Positions 26,891-35,800 of a stretch of DNA of 49,820 bases are shown here, in pieces; position 1 is the stretch's first letter; each line of letters begins with the position of its first letter. Under the pieces are notes generated by a model. It saw nothing but the letters and a program-made list of their open reading frames with translations. It had not been told where the DNA came from and did not search any database. Where the stretch lies: positions 1 to 49,820 of the IMG/VR virus record IMGVR_UViG_3300015371_000058; one strand, written 5' to 3'. The translations under genes and the position numbers were made by a program. This DNA is from a virus.

Positions 26891-29296
26891 ATGTCCGATA
26901 TCTACACCTTCGGTTCCCTCCCCAACGGCAAAGCTGCCTGGTGCCAGGGTTGTCCTCTCTTCAACAACCCTGGCCCCGTTCCTGGGGAAGGACCGCCTAC
27001 TGCGAACATCGTCCTGTTAGGAGAAGCGCCTGGTGAAGACGAAGTTGCTCCTATTCGGAAAAACATGCCCGGAAGGCCTTTCATTGGCGGATCTGGAAGA
27101 ATTCTCAACAGGCAGCTTTATCAAGCGGGAATCTATCGATCCGACTGCTACGCGACTAACGTCGTCAAATGTCGTCCAACTGGAAACCGGACGCCAACAG
27201 ATGACGAAATCCGGCACTGCGCTCCCTTTCTTGCCAGAGAGCTGGGAGCGATTCGTCCAAACGTCGTCGTCGCTCTTGGAGCAACCGCCCTCTACGCCAC
27301 GACGGGTCGCAACGGTATTTATCAACAACGTGGAGTTCCGATTGAGGCACCCGTTGGTGATCGCGTCCAGAAAATCTTTGCGACGTTGCACCCAGCGCAC
27401 ATCATGCGTCAGCAGGAAAATTGGCCGCTTGTCATCTACGACCTCATCAGAGCGAAAGCCCAAAGCACCTTTGCCGAAGTCCGAAGGCTTCCGTGTAACT
27501 ATATTCTCGACGCAAGCCTCGCAGATTGTGGAGAGGGTCTTGCTCGGGCTGCTAGAGACACTGGAATACTCGACTTCGACATTGAAACACACGGATACGG
27601 ACCCCAAGGTGGTCTTGACCCTAAGACCAGTCAGATCGTCTGTATCGGCTTCGCGGTCAACGAAACAGACGCTTACTGTTTCCGTTGGACGCCTGCAGTT
27701 GCCGAGTGGTTCAATTCTCTGGCAACTGATCCAAAGATTGAAATCGAAGGTCAGAACATTGAAACCTTCGACATCCCCTTCTGCGAGGAGAAGGGCATCC
27801 AGTTCATAGGTCCGACTTGGGACACGCTCCAAGCGTTCCACTTGACAAATTCGGACCAGCCGAAGAACCTTGGTCACATCATGTCTCTTTACACAGACAT
27901 GGAGTACCACAAGAACACGGCGAAGGATAACCTCTTCCTCTACAACGCGAAGGACGTTCTCGGACAGAGGCGCAGCGCGGTTGAGCTCCGAAAGGAAATC
28001 AAAGAGTACGGGATGGAAGGACTCATGCACACCGTGTGCCAAGTTCAACCTGTCCTCCGGAAAATGTCCCGCCTTGGGTTGAAGCAGGACGAGATGCTCG
28101 CTGCCCGCTGGGAACTTGCGATGGACATGACAGCGCGGCAGTATGAGGAAAAGCTCCGCGCTGTGTTTGGTCCAATGTTCAACCCGAAGTCTTCCAAGGA
28201 TGTTCAAGACGTTCTGTACAACAAGCTTGGGCTCCCTGTCCAGTACGTTAAAGATGCAAAAACAAAACAGATGCGGCCGACGGCAAACGCCGCTGCGATT
28301 GAGAAACTCGCGGAGCTGTATGACGATCCAATCCTACAGCTGATCTCAAAGGTCCGCAGTTTGGATCACACCAAGGAAACCTATATCAACGTTCCGAAGG
28401 ATGAAGCGAACTTCGTTCATCCTCGGTTCGGTACAGCCAAAGCGGCTACAGGTCGTTTGAACTCGTGGGATCCTAACTTCCAGAACATTCCGTTGGAGCT
28501 GAGACAGCTCTACGTTCCTGACACCGAAGACCACTTCTTCATGTCCGCCGACTGGAACCAGGTGGAGACTTGGATCGGAATGGTCCTATCTGGCGACGAA
28601 GTCGGACTCAGCATCCTCGCCTCAGGTGAAGACTGGCTTGAGCGAATGGCTGCTGATGCGTACAAAGTCGCCATCGAGCTTGTCCGTAAAGGTGCACCTT
28701 CTGAACACCTTCGCTACATGGCCAAGTTCATCTGGTACGGGCTCACGTACGGTCGCGGAGCCGCTGACATTGCTAAGCAGACAAAACGTCCCAAGTCTGA
28801 GATTGAGACCTTTATAGCAAAGATCCTCAAGCTATTCCCAGATTGGAACGAATGGCGGGAATCCCTCCTTGCGGATGTAGAGAAGGACTCCTGCATCATC
28901 AACCCATTCATGCGCCGTCGTTGGTGGTTTACGCGCCAAGTGACGGAGATGTACAACTTTCCTGTCCAAAGCACCGGCGCGGACATGATGTATCACTGCC
29001 TGATCGATGTAGACAGGGATTTAGCACAACACTGCAACGGATCAACGATAAGAGTCAGCGTTCACGACGAACTCGTGCTCATGGTCGCCAGGGACGAGGC
29101 ACGACTGTCAAAGGAGATCCTGGAGGACAACATGTCCCGCAAGTGGCCGCAAGTATCAGAGCGGTCACGTAAGCCAGAAGTCACGCGGAAATACTTCCCG
29201 GACGGCTTCTTCGCCAAAGCGGACGCTACAGTTGGGCTAAACTGGATGGAATGCAAAAAAGGGAACAGTGAACTCCACAAGGAGCTCTTCGGATGA
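26891..29296 (+). CDS. Fused uracil-DNA glycosylase / 3'-5' exonuclease / family A DNA polymerase
   Basis: An 801-aa three-domain protein. Residues 1-195 are a family 4 uracil-DNA glycosylase: VPGEG, GEAPGEDE (44-51), HPAH (167-170), and Fe-S Cys18, Cys21, Cys94 (VVKCRPTGNRTP) and Cys110. Residues about 225-360 form a DEDDy exonuclease: DFDIETHG (228-235), NIETFD, and YNAKD with Tyr351 and Asp355. The polymerase follows: TGRLNSWDPNFQNIP, motif A Asp554 (SADWNQVE), O-helix Arg608, Lys612 and Tyr616, then motif C HDE (725-727). Tyr616 takes the place of E. coli Phe762. It is the replicative enzyme; SPO1-type phages also join UDG-like and PolA domains. The stop overlaps the next start (ATGA). 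Confidence 0.93.
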   Translation: MSDIYTFGSLPNGKAAWCQGCPLFNNPGPVPGEGPPTANIVLLGEAPGEDEVAPIRKNMPGRPFIGGSGRILNRQLYQAGIYRSDCYATNVVKCRPTGNRTPTDDEIRHCAPFLARELGAIRPNVVVALGATALYATTGRNGIYQQRGVPIEAPVGDRVQKIFATLHPAHIMRQQENWPLVIYDLIRAKAQSTFAEVRRLPCNYILDASLADCGEGLARAARDTGILDFDIETHGYGPQGGLDPKTSQIVCIGFAVNETDAYCFRWTPAVAEWFNSLATDPKIEIEGQNIETFDIPFCEEKGIQFIGPTWDTLQAFHLTNSDQPKNLGHIMSLYTDMEYHKNTAKDNLFLYNAKDVLGQRRSAVELRKEIKEYGMEGLMHTVCQVQPVLRKMSRLGLKQDEMLAARWELAMDMTARQYEEKLRAVFGPMFNPKSSKDVQDVLYNKLGLPVQYVKDAKTKQMRPTANAAAIEKLAELYDDPILQLISKVRSLDHTKETYINVPKDEANFVHPRFGTAKAATGRLNSWDPNFQNIPLELRQLYVPDTEDHFFMSADWNQVETWIGMVLSGDEVGLSILASGEDWLERMAADAYKVAIELVRKGAPSEHLRYMAKFIWYGLTYGRGAADIAKQTKRPKSEIETFIAKILKLFPDWNEWRESLLADVEKDSCIINPFMRRRWWFTRQVTEMYNFPVQSTGADMMYHCLIDVDRDLAQHCNGSTIRVSVHDELVLMVARDEARLSKEILEDNMSRKWPQVSERSRKPEVTRKYFPDGFFAKADATVGLNWMECKKGNSELHKELFG

Positions 29297-30030
29297 CCTA
29301 CATTCTGAGACATCACCTCGCCGACATTTACAGACACATGCTCTGGGCGCAGTATCCAGATGAGATACTTGCCCAGCACCTGGATCCTGGAGAACTGATA
29401 CACCGGATCCAAGAATTGGAGACACAGAGTGAAGCTCTCGATGGAAATTCCCACAGCCCTGCTCCAGAAGATGTCGGAGCTAGTGGATCTGGACTTCGTC
29501 CTTGCACAGTTAGTCCTGGAGGATCCAGCCTACGCGGAGTTCTTCCGGAAGTCGAGCAGGTTCAAGATCATGGACAACGGCTTCCACGAACGGGGGGAGC
29601 CACTCTCCCTGACGGAACTGCAGGAGGCAGCGACGCTCTGCAATCCGGGGGTAGTGATAGCCCCGGACTGGCTGGGCGACGCGCAGAAGACTTACGAGGG
29701 ATTCAAAGCGGCCAAGGAAAAATTCGCTGGACGCTGGCGCTTGGGCACTGTTCTTCAGGGGAAAGACAGAGAGGAACGTATATCGTTCTTCAACGCGGTG
29801 CGGTCCGATACACACTTGTTATGCCTTCCGTTCAGGTCCGAGAGATACAACCATTTCTCCGAGCTTGTCGAAGCTACGCCGAAACACATCAGGTGGCCTC
29901 CGCGTATCCATCTCCTTGGAATGAAATCGCTGCAGGAGACCCAGCTCTTCTCGACCTTGTTCGACGATCTTGGGATCTCGCACCGGACATCGATCGACAC
30001 TGGGAAGTTGATCAAGTTCGGCTTGGCTAA
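29293..30030 (+). CDS. Small helical protein with a very long run-on over dpdA (245 codons)
   Basis: ATG 29293 is coupled to the polymerase stop (ATGA). The first 45 residues are a convincing helical sequence (LADIYRHMLWAQYPDEILAQ). From about residue 46 onward the frame lies inside dpdA and codes Gly/Ser/Pro/Gln-rich, domain-poor sequence for 200 codons before its stop at 30030. Overlap with dpdA is 602 nt, the longest in the genome. The short N-terminal peptide is probably the functional part; the tail may be tolerated read-through of an open frame, or overprinted coding. Proteomics would be needed to know. Confidence 0.5.
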   Translation: MTYILRHHLADIYRHMLWAQYPDEILAQHLDPGELIHRIQELETQSEALDGNSHSPAPEDVGASGSGLRPCTVSPGGSSLRGVLPEVEQVQDHGQRLPRTGGATLPDGTAGGSDALQSGGSDSPGLAGRRAEDLRGIQSGQGKIRWTLALGHCSSGERQRGTYIVLQRGAVRYTLVMPSVQVREIQPFLRACRSYAETHQVASAYPSPWNEIAAGDPALLDLVRRSWDLAPDIDRHWEVDQVRLG

Positions 30031-30157
30031 CGAGTGCATTGATGAGTTCACTGCACTTCGCGGACGTGGGATGCTGGATCACAGCATTGCAAGTTTCACG
30101 GCGGAGCAATTCGCCAACACGTTCTACAACGTTGCCTTTGCACGGAAATACATGTAG
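29429..30157 (+). CDS. dpdA: DpdA-type 7-deazaguanine DNA transglycosylase
   Basis: GTG 29429 has GGAGA at 6 nt. The 242-aa product has marks of short phage DpdA, DNA-acting relatives of tRNA-guanine transglycosylase: Asp49-Asn-Gly (IMDNGFHERGEPLS), a Pro-Asp-Trp-Leu-Gly-Asp motif at 79-84 followed by Thr88, HLLG (161-164), and a C-terminal SIDTGK with Asp190. TGT uses Asp residues in equivalent places for base exchange and recognition. It should swap guanine in DNA for preQ0 made by FolE, QueD, QueE and QueC of this genome. It lies directly after the polymerase, suiting modification during replication. Identification rests on motifs and pathway context. Confidence 0.82.
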   Translation: MKLSMEIPTALLQKMSELVDLDFVLAQLVLEDPAYAEFFRKSSRFKIMDNGFHERGEPLSLTELQEAATLCNPGVVIAPDWLGDAQKTYEGFKAAKEKFAGRWRLGTVLQGKDREERISFFNAVRSDTHLLCLPFRSERYNHFSELVEATPKHIRWPPRIHLLGMKSLQETQLFSTLFDDLGISHRTSIDTGKLIKFGLANECIDEFTALRGRGMLDHSIASFTAEQFANTFYNVAFARKYM

Positions 30158-30160
30158 AAT
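30132..30160 (+). promoter_or_regulatory. Candidate sigma-70 promoter inside dpdA 3' end
   Basis: TTGCCT (30132-30137), 17-nt spacer, TAGAAT (30155-30160). The predicted transcription start is at about 30167, exactly the A of the next ATG, which lacks a ribosome site. This would give a leaderless mRNA. Confidence 0.4.
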
Positions 30161-30166
30161 CGTAGT

Positions 30167-31555
30167 ATGGCAAATCCTGTCCCACTATCTGAGCAGGTTC
30201 AGCTGCTCATCAGGCACTTGAAATCACGGCCCGTAACTAACGGAGGCGATACTTCGTTGGACAAAATCCTAGATTGGATCAGGGACGTTCCACCTGGTGG
30301 TCGCCCACCGGAACTCCTGATCCTGGTGAAAGAGAAGTTCAAGCTTGATGATAAACAGCTCGAAAGCAGACTCGCCCCAAGAGCACGAATCCCAGATTTT
30401 GATACTCTCGTCCCCACAAGTGGGTGGATACGTGATTACGTTGAGTTTACCAGAGCGACAGAGCCTCCGACAGTGTTTCATTTCTTTGCGGGGATGGTTG
30501 CCGTCGGTGCCGCTATGCAACGCAATGTGTACGTACGTAAGGGTCACTACTCGGTCTACCCAAATCTGTGTGTCGTGCTCGTGGCCCCATCAGGAAAGTG
30601 TCGCAAGACGTCAGCTTGCAATATCAGTGTTGATCTTGTTCGCTCTTACGGGGGACAGATCATTGCTGATAAGGCTACTCCAGAAGCTCTGGTGGAAGCC
30701 TTCAGAGAGAAGGAAACGGCCTGCGGGCTTCTTTACGCCCCGGAGCTGGCGGTATTTCTGGGCAAGCAAAAGTACCAGGAAGGCATGATCCCGATGCTTA
30801 CTTCACTCTTCGATGCACCGCGAGAGTGGAGCAGCCTCACAATCGGTCGCGGAGAGTTGAAGCTCCAAAATGTCGCTTTGTCGTTCCTGGGGGCATCGAC
30901 GCTGGATTGGATCCAAACAGCCATACCACGCGATGCTTTTGGCGGTGGTTTCATGTCCCGACTGCTATTCGTTGTCCAAGAGGATACACCTCGATCCTTT
31001 CCAATCCCTCCTCCGCCTGATGAGAAGCTCAAACAATCCCTTCGTTCGAGACTCATCGATCTTACACGATCCCGTGGTGAGGTTCCTTTTTATGATGGTA
31101 ACCCAACCACGCGAGCATGGTACGAGGACTGGTACAACGGAAAACACGGAGCCGGGAACGAGGAACGGCAGTTCGCGGGGTACTCAGAACGAAAACCCGA
31201 TCATATGATCCGTCTCGCCATGATCCTCGCTGCCTCTGAGGTCGGAGACTCCAGGCTCATGAACGAGCACCACCTAAAGCAATCGCTCAAGATCCTCGAT
31301 TGGTTGGAACTGTGGCTTCCTGCTACATTCGAACAGATGTCTCAGTCCAACGTCGGAGAGGATCATGCCAGGATGCTCAAGCAGGTCCGGAACCACGGAG
31401 GGACACTTGAACATAGTAAGTGGCTTCGGCTGAACAGTAACAAAATGGACTCTCGGATGTTCCGGGAGCGGATTGACACGATGAGACAAGCGAAGCTCAT
31501 TGAGTATGATCCTAAAACAAAGAGCTACTTCCTTACCCCAGAGGGCTGGAAATGA
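30167..31555 (+). CDS. DUF3987-like P-loop ATPase, probable replicative helicase or primase-helicase part
   Basis: A 462-aa protein starting at ATG 30167. Residues 140-149 form a P-loop of DUF3987 style (APSGKCRKTS). Downstream are YAPELAVFLGKQ, an acidic-polar motif matching that family's Walker B region, FLGASTLDWI and an arginine-containing GGGFMSRLLFVVQE. A C-terminal winged-helix-like part ends the protein (RMFRERIDTMRQAKLIEYDP). DUF3987 proteins act as helicase modules of phage and plasmid primase-helicases; no primase domain is fused here. ATG 30167 has no ribosome site and may be leaderless. The stop overlaps the next gene (ATGA). Confidence 0.75.
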   Translation: MANPVPLSEQVQLLIRHLKSRPVTNGGDTSLDKILDWIRDVPPGGRPPELLILVKEKFKLDDKQLESRLAPRARIPDFDTLVPTSGWIRDYVEFTRATEPPTVFHFFAGMVAVGAAMQRNVYVRKGHYSVYPNLCVVLVAPSGKCRKTSACNISVDLVRSYGGQIIADKATPEALVEAFREKETACGLLYAPELAVFLGKQKYQEGMIPMLTSLFDAPREWSSLTIGRGELKLQNVALSFLGASTLDWIQTAIPRDAFGGGFMSRLLFVVQEDTPRSFPIPPPPDEKLKQSLRSRLIDLTRSRGEVPFYDGNPTTRAWYEDWYNGKHGAGNEERQFAGYSERKPDHMIRLAMILAASEVGDSRLMNEHHLKQSLKILDWLELWLPATFEQMSQSNVGEDHARMLKQVRNHGGTLEHSKWLRLNSNKMDSRMFRERIDTMRQAKLIEYDPKTKSYFLTPEGWK

Positions 31556-31962
31556 CTCAATGGGAACTACTCGCGCAATCCCTGGGTTTCCCCGGGGAGA
31601 CAGAGATGTGGAAGGAGCTGTATGAAAAGCGACACCTTTCCATCAACCAGCTTTCGCTAAAGTTCGCCTGTTCGGCGCATACGGTAAGGGCGCGCTTGCG
31701 CGCCTTAAAACTGGATATTAGATCGAGAGGCGGACCAAACGCGATGAAGGTGGAAGTGAACCAGGATCTGTTGCAGAAAATCGCCCGGCAGGGAATCCCA
31801 ACGACCGCAAAGCAGCTGGGAGTAGCACCGCAAACGCTGTACAATCGGTTGTACTACTCCCTCGGGCTGAAGAAGCGTGACCTGGAAAAGGAGCTAGCGA
31901 AGCATCGGGATGGAGAGCCCGAAAGCCCGGAGAAGGTAGACGACGAACAGAAGGACGAGTAG
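31552..31962 (+). CDS. Helix-turn-helix DNA-binding protein (136 aa)
   Basis: A 136-aa protein coupled to the DUF3987-like gene by ATGA. It has two helix-turn-helix units: residues about 28-50 (LSINQLSLKFACSAHTVRAR) and about 85-105 (TTAKQLGVAPQTLYNRLYYS), then a charged tail (Lys/Glu/Asp). Tandem HTH of this kind suits a transcription regulator or replication-initiation helper. It is the last rightward gene and its 3' end overlaps the convergent membrane-protein gene by 69 nt. Confidence 0.75.
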   Translation: MTQWELLAQSLGFPGETEMWKELYEKRHLSINQLSLKFACSAHTVRARLRALKLDIRSRGGPNAMKVEVNQDLLQKIARQGIPTTAKQLGVAPQTLYNRLYYSLGLKKRDLEKELAKHRDGEPESPEKVDDEQKDE

Positions 31963-32079
31963 CACGTCAATCACAACGACAACTTGGGGCGGTATCCCAA
32001 AGGCTCCGGCTATTTGGTGTACCGCCCACCAGACTAGGCCTAGGACGAGCAATACCACGATCAGTCCAATCAGCGTCAT
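31894..32079 (-). CDS. Small two-span membrane protein, holin candidate (61 aa)
   Basis: ATG 32079 has AAGGAG at 5 nt. The 61-aa product has two hydrophobic helices (MTLIGLIVVLLVLGLVWWAV and VVVVIDVLLVLLFVVYLLRA) joined by a short turn, with a basic C-terminus. Size and topology match class II holins as well as small Thivi_2564-type membrane proteins. It is the last gene of the leftward operon, where a lysis gene would be reasonable, but no endolysin is beside it. It overlaps the upstream CxxC gene by 113 nt in the +1 frame. Confidence 0.75.
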   Translation of the reverse strand: MTLIGLIVVLLVLGLVWWAVHQIAGAFGIPPQVVVVIDVLLVLLFVVYLLRAFGLSIPMLR

Positions 32080-32296
32080 CGGAACTCCTTATGTAAACGA
32101 ACTCCCTTCTACACCCTGGACACTCGATGAACCCGAGCACCTTCTGTGATGCTCGGTCCAGCTTCTCGTACCGCCGCCGGGCGCTGATAAGGGAGCGTGC
32201 ACAGAAGTAACATTGCACCGGTACTCCCAAGCCAACGTCATTGAGTACCTCAGCCACCCGCCGCACGTTGTTCAGCAGCAGGGACGAGGGTCTCAC
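31967..32296 (-). CDS. Small zinc-binding-type protein with run-on tail (109 aa)
   Basis: ATG 32296 overlaps the upstream stop (ATGA). Residues 29-62 hold CYFC and CPGC pairs about 27 residues apart, split by a basic helix (SARRRYEKLDRASQKVLGFI): a zinc-ribbon layout with a DNA- or RNA-binding look. The last 35 residues (Arg/Pro/Ser-rich) overlap the membrane-protein gene and may be unimportant run-on. No catalytic motif. It sits in the small terminal group of the leftward operon. Confidence 0.68.
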   Translation of the reverse strand: MRPSSLLLNNVRRVAEVLNDVGLGVPVQCYFCARSLISARRRYEKLDRASQKVLGFIECPGCRREFVYIRSSDDADWTDRGIARPRPSLVGGTPNSRSLWDTAPSCRCD

Positions 32297-32802
32297 TGGG
32301 GGGCCCTATTCCGTGGAGCAGCCGTTGTTGCAGTTGGATTGCCAGCGTCGATCCTCAAGTTTTTCGGAGCCGCCGGCATTGGCTGACTATCAACGACTCC
32401 TAAACCGAAAGGGAGACTACCCGGCGATTCTTGAAGTGTGTTCAGATCTCCAGGTAAGCCGTAGTTCTGAACGGTTAGAATGATGGTGTAGTTTCCCCGC
32501 GGCTGTGGTGGAATCGCTGCGCTCCACTGCGTGAGTGTATCACCAAGAAATGGTCCACGTTCAATACGGACATTGTCGAGTTGGAATGTTCCCGCCGGTA
32601 GTCCCGCTATCTTGGCGCCAACCAAACTGTCCGAGGCGGGTTGACACCAATAGATCCGGAATGGAAGTCCCGAACGGACAGTTCCATTGTTGCTGCCTGG
32701 CGGACAATTTCCACTGATAGGAGCAGTCGGATTTGGCTGTATTCCCTGTGCGAACACGGAAACAGGGGACAGAAGGATGACTAACAATACCAAAGTTCTC
32801 AC
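32293..32802 (-). CDS. Secreted protein with signal peptide (169 aa)
   Basis: ATG 32802 overlaps the upstream stop (ATGA). The N-terminus is a classical Sec signal (MRTLVLLVILLSPVSVFAQG), with likely cleavage after Ala19. The 150-aa mature part has two Cys that could form a disulphide, beta strands (GNYTIILTVQNYGLPGD) in an Ig/Fn3-like pattern, and a Pro/Ala/Thr-rich tail. There is no lipobox, so it is not a typical spanin. A periplasmic or outer-surface role such as superinfection exclusion or lysis support is possible, without direct evidence. Confidence 0.75.
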   Translation of the reverse strand: MRTLVLLVILLSPVSVFAQGIQPNPTAPISGNCPPGSNNGTVRSGLPFRIYWCQPASDSLVGAKIAGLPAGTFQLDNVRIERGPFLGDTLTQWSAAIPPQPRGNYTIILTVQNYGLPGDLNTLQESPGSLPFGLGVVDSQPMPAAPKNLRIDAGNPTATTAAPRNRAPQ

Positions 32803-35800
32803 TGTTGTGCCTCCGGGAAGCCGAGGAAGTGTTTCACTCCCGCCGCATAGTCACCGAGTTGAATGTCGTCGTACGCTGCCATTGTCTTCTTGAACTGCCC
32901 AATCGGAAGGGGTACGAACTGCTGCCAGCTGTTCTGGAGACGAGCGGCCTCAATCGCTGCCGCCGGGTCTGAGGAAGGATTCACCGCCTGATTCACTGCC
33001 TGCAGCCCCTGATACGCGGTTTCCGCGAACGGACCTCCTGTGTAGCCGAAAGGACTGAAGAACAGCCACCTGCTCATGTCCACCCCAAACGCTTGGGATC
33101 CGACCTGGTACATCGCCGTATTCGCTGCCGCCCAGCGTGCCAGCACCTTAGCCCTGTTCTTCACAGAACCCCGCATCAGCGAATTCCGTGCATACTCAGC
33201 GAAGTACGACGGCCATGTTCCATACTGCCCTGCGAGTCTTCCTACCGTACTCTGCATCCAGTACGGTGTTGTTCCCCTCCTGTAAACAAACTGGGTAGCA
33301 TTCATATAATCCGTGGCTGCGAGGTGTGAAGCTACCTCCAACTCCCCAGCATCCAAGGACTGTTTGATCGCCTGGTGCAGCGGTCCGTTCTTGGCGTCCC
33401 GCATGTCGATCATGCTCTTCTCCAAGAACTGATCCCAGCTTAGCTTCCCAGCAATGTATTGTTTCCCGTACTTCTCCGCAACGCTGTGCTGGGAAAAGTA
33501 CGCAATGACGTGGTTCACATCCTCAACCTTCTTGAAGGCCGAGGTTCCTTTATCCATGAACCCTGCGACCTTCCCAACGACCTTCGATTTGGATCCCTCC
33601 AGGTTGAGGATCAGATCATTCATCTCCTTTGAATCGCCCCACATCTGGGCAGCTCTGTCTCTGGTCAACACACCGCGCCGAATCATCTCATCTTCGAAGC
33701 CCTTCTCGTTCCGCACGTATCGCAGAGCCTGCTTGAAGCCTTTACTCCAAGCACCCATGCCAAGACCCGTTCCAGTCTGGAGCGTCTGCAGAGCGTTACG
33801 GAGCACGATCCCTGGAGTAAAGGCCATATTGCCGAAATAATTCGCCGAGAGGAAGAACGACGTCATGTCTGCTGCGTCGGCGTCGCTGATCATCCCATAC
33901 CCTTCGAGCTTCTCAGCGACACGTTTGAACGCCAGGCCCAGTGCGTTGTTCACATGGTCCGGTTGGTGCATGACCTGACGTGCGTACTGATCGAATCTGT
34001 AGAACACCAGATCGTCCGTAACAGGATTATCCGCCATGCGATAAGCCAGAAACTGCTTTCGAATCGCATTGTACGTTGGTTCCATCTCCTTCTCGTTCGT
34101 CATCGCGCGGCCGATTCGGATGAGGTTCCGACGAAGGTCCATCTCCCTGTTGCTAATCACGACAGAACCGCGCTCGAACTGGTTAGACGCGGTCGTTAGC
34201 AGTTTCGGAAGACCTCCACCCGTCGCTCTGTATGCGGAGAACGACTGACCGGACTTCCGCATCTGTGGGAACTCAGCGAGGAACGCTTGGATATCCTCAC
34301 TTGAGTGTCCCAGGGATTCATTCAGCCATTTGGAGAAGAACTTGTAGGACGTCTCACCGAGCTGAAGCGCCGCTGCATCCTTGATGTGTGAGATGCTGTC
34401 CAGCTTCCCTGAGGCGTGTGCATCGAAAACCTGCTGAGCCGCTTCCCGCAGGTCTGGGGTCGTCCCTCGGAAAAGCTGCTGCAAATTCTCATGCAACGGA
34501 CCGAAGGTCTTCTCCACAGCGGTGCGGCGTTCCTCGATCGCGTTGTACCACTGGAACAGTGGAACCCCAGTTCTCGTTTCCCAGTCCTTGAACATCTCAG
34601 CTGGGATACGGAAGAACGATCCTACCCAACCGAGAGCGGTGGAAGCTGGTTTGTACCCCTCCTTGATTCTTGCTAAATGCGCTTCCTGCCCGGCGTCAAG
34701 GCCGAACCGAATGGCAGACTCATAATAATCATAATCATCAATCTCCGCCTGCGGTGGGTGCGGAGGCATGTGCATGTTCGCGTCGTCCGGAAGCATCTTT
34801 ACGACGTCACCGAGATCCTTCGTGGGATCCAGGATGGGAGGCTCTCCTCCGGCGCTCATGGATCCGGGACCGCCTCTACGCGCTAGGAGGACTTCGTCCG
34901 GAGAATACACCCGGTGCGGGCCCATAGAGTCCTGTGCGATGGGCTTGTTCAACCAGCCTTCTTTGATTCCATGATCACGGAGCCAGCTGTAGTGCAGGGC
35001 ACTCTGTGGACCTTCAGGTCGTCCATAAAACGCCGCTAACCCCTGCTGCTTGTGTGAGAGCTGTTGGAGCAGGTCTTCCGTTGTAGCAGATGGCTTTATT
35101 CCCAGCCGAGACAAGTCTTCCTGGGCAACAGAGACGAGCTGTTTGACACCGAGGACATCGTAGATTGCAACGGCGTTCTTGCCATGCCCGCTGCCGTCCA
35201 GAGCGATCGTTTTGTACGTCCCCTTTGGAAGCCCGTGCAGTTCGCTAATGGCATCGATCGCAACAGACACTGCCTGTGGATTCCGGCTGTGTACAACGAT
35301 CAGAGGCCGTTTGCCCTGGACCAACTCCCGGGCTGCGAGCTCCTGAAGGTCCGCTGCCTGAAAGTTCGCAGCGTCCACATCCGCGTCGAAGCTGCGGGTT
35401 TTTCCGATCCCCAGGGCAGCTTCAAATGGGTCGTCCAGCCTCCGGTCGAATGCTTTGCCAGGTTGGTTCGTGATCCAGCGGGCCGCTTCAAGGTGCGAAT
35501 CAAACGTACGTTCCCACTTCTGGTTCGCAGATGGATGTGGACGTACGATCATCTTCTTCCCATCCGGGTAGATCTCTAACCCTCTGGGGGTCGCTTCGTC
35601 CCTGAGTCGCGTAAGGCTGATTGCGGCTGGCTCGTGGTCTGCAAGCTCGGCAAGGGTCCAAGGATAATTACTCGTGGTCCCAGCTGGTGTATGAAGGTCA
35701 TAAGCACCTCGAACTGCCACCGGAGTATCTCCAGGGATTCCGTGTCGCAGGAGTATCCGAGCGGACTTGATGGCGTCGGCAAGCTCTGCATGTCCATCCA

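Noticed and set aside
27017-28207. 396-codon minus-strand ORF opposite the polymerase gene
   Set aside because: The plus-strand protein has all UDG, exonuclease and polymerase motifs; the antisense frame is an artefact of codon bias.
31684-31708. GCGCGC hairpin with following TTAAAA as a terminator
   Set aside because: It lies in the middle of the helix-turn-helix gene coding a normal recognition-helix region, and the stem is imperfect.
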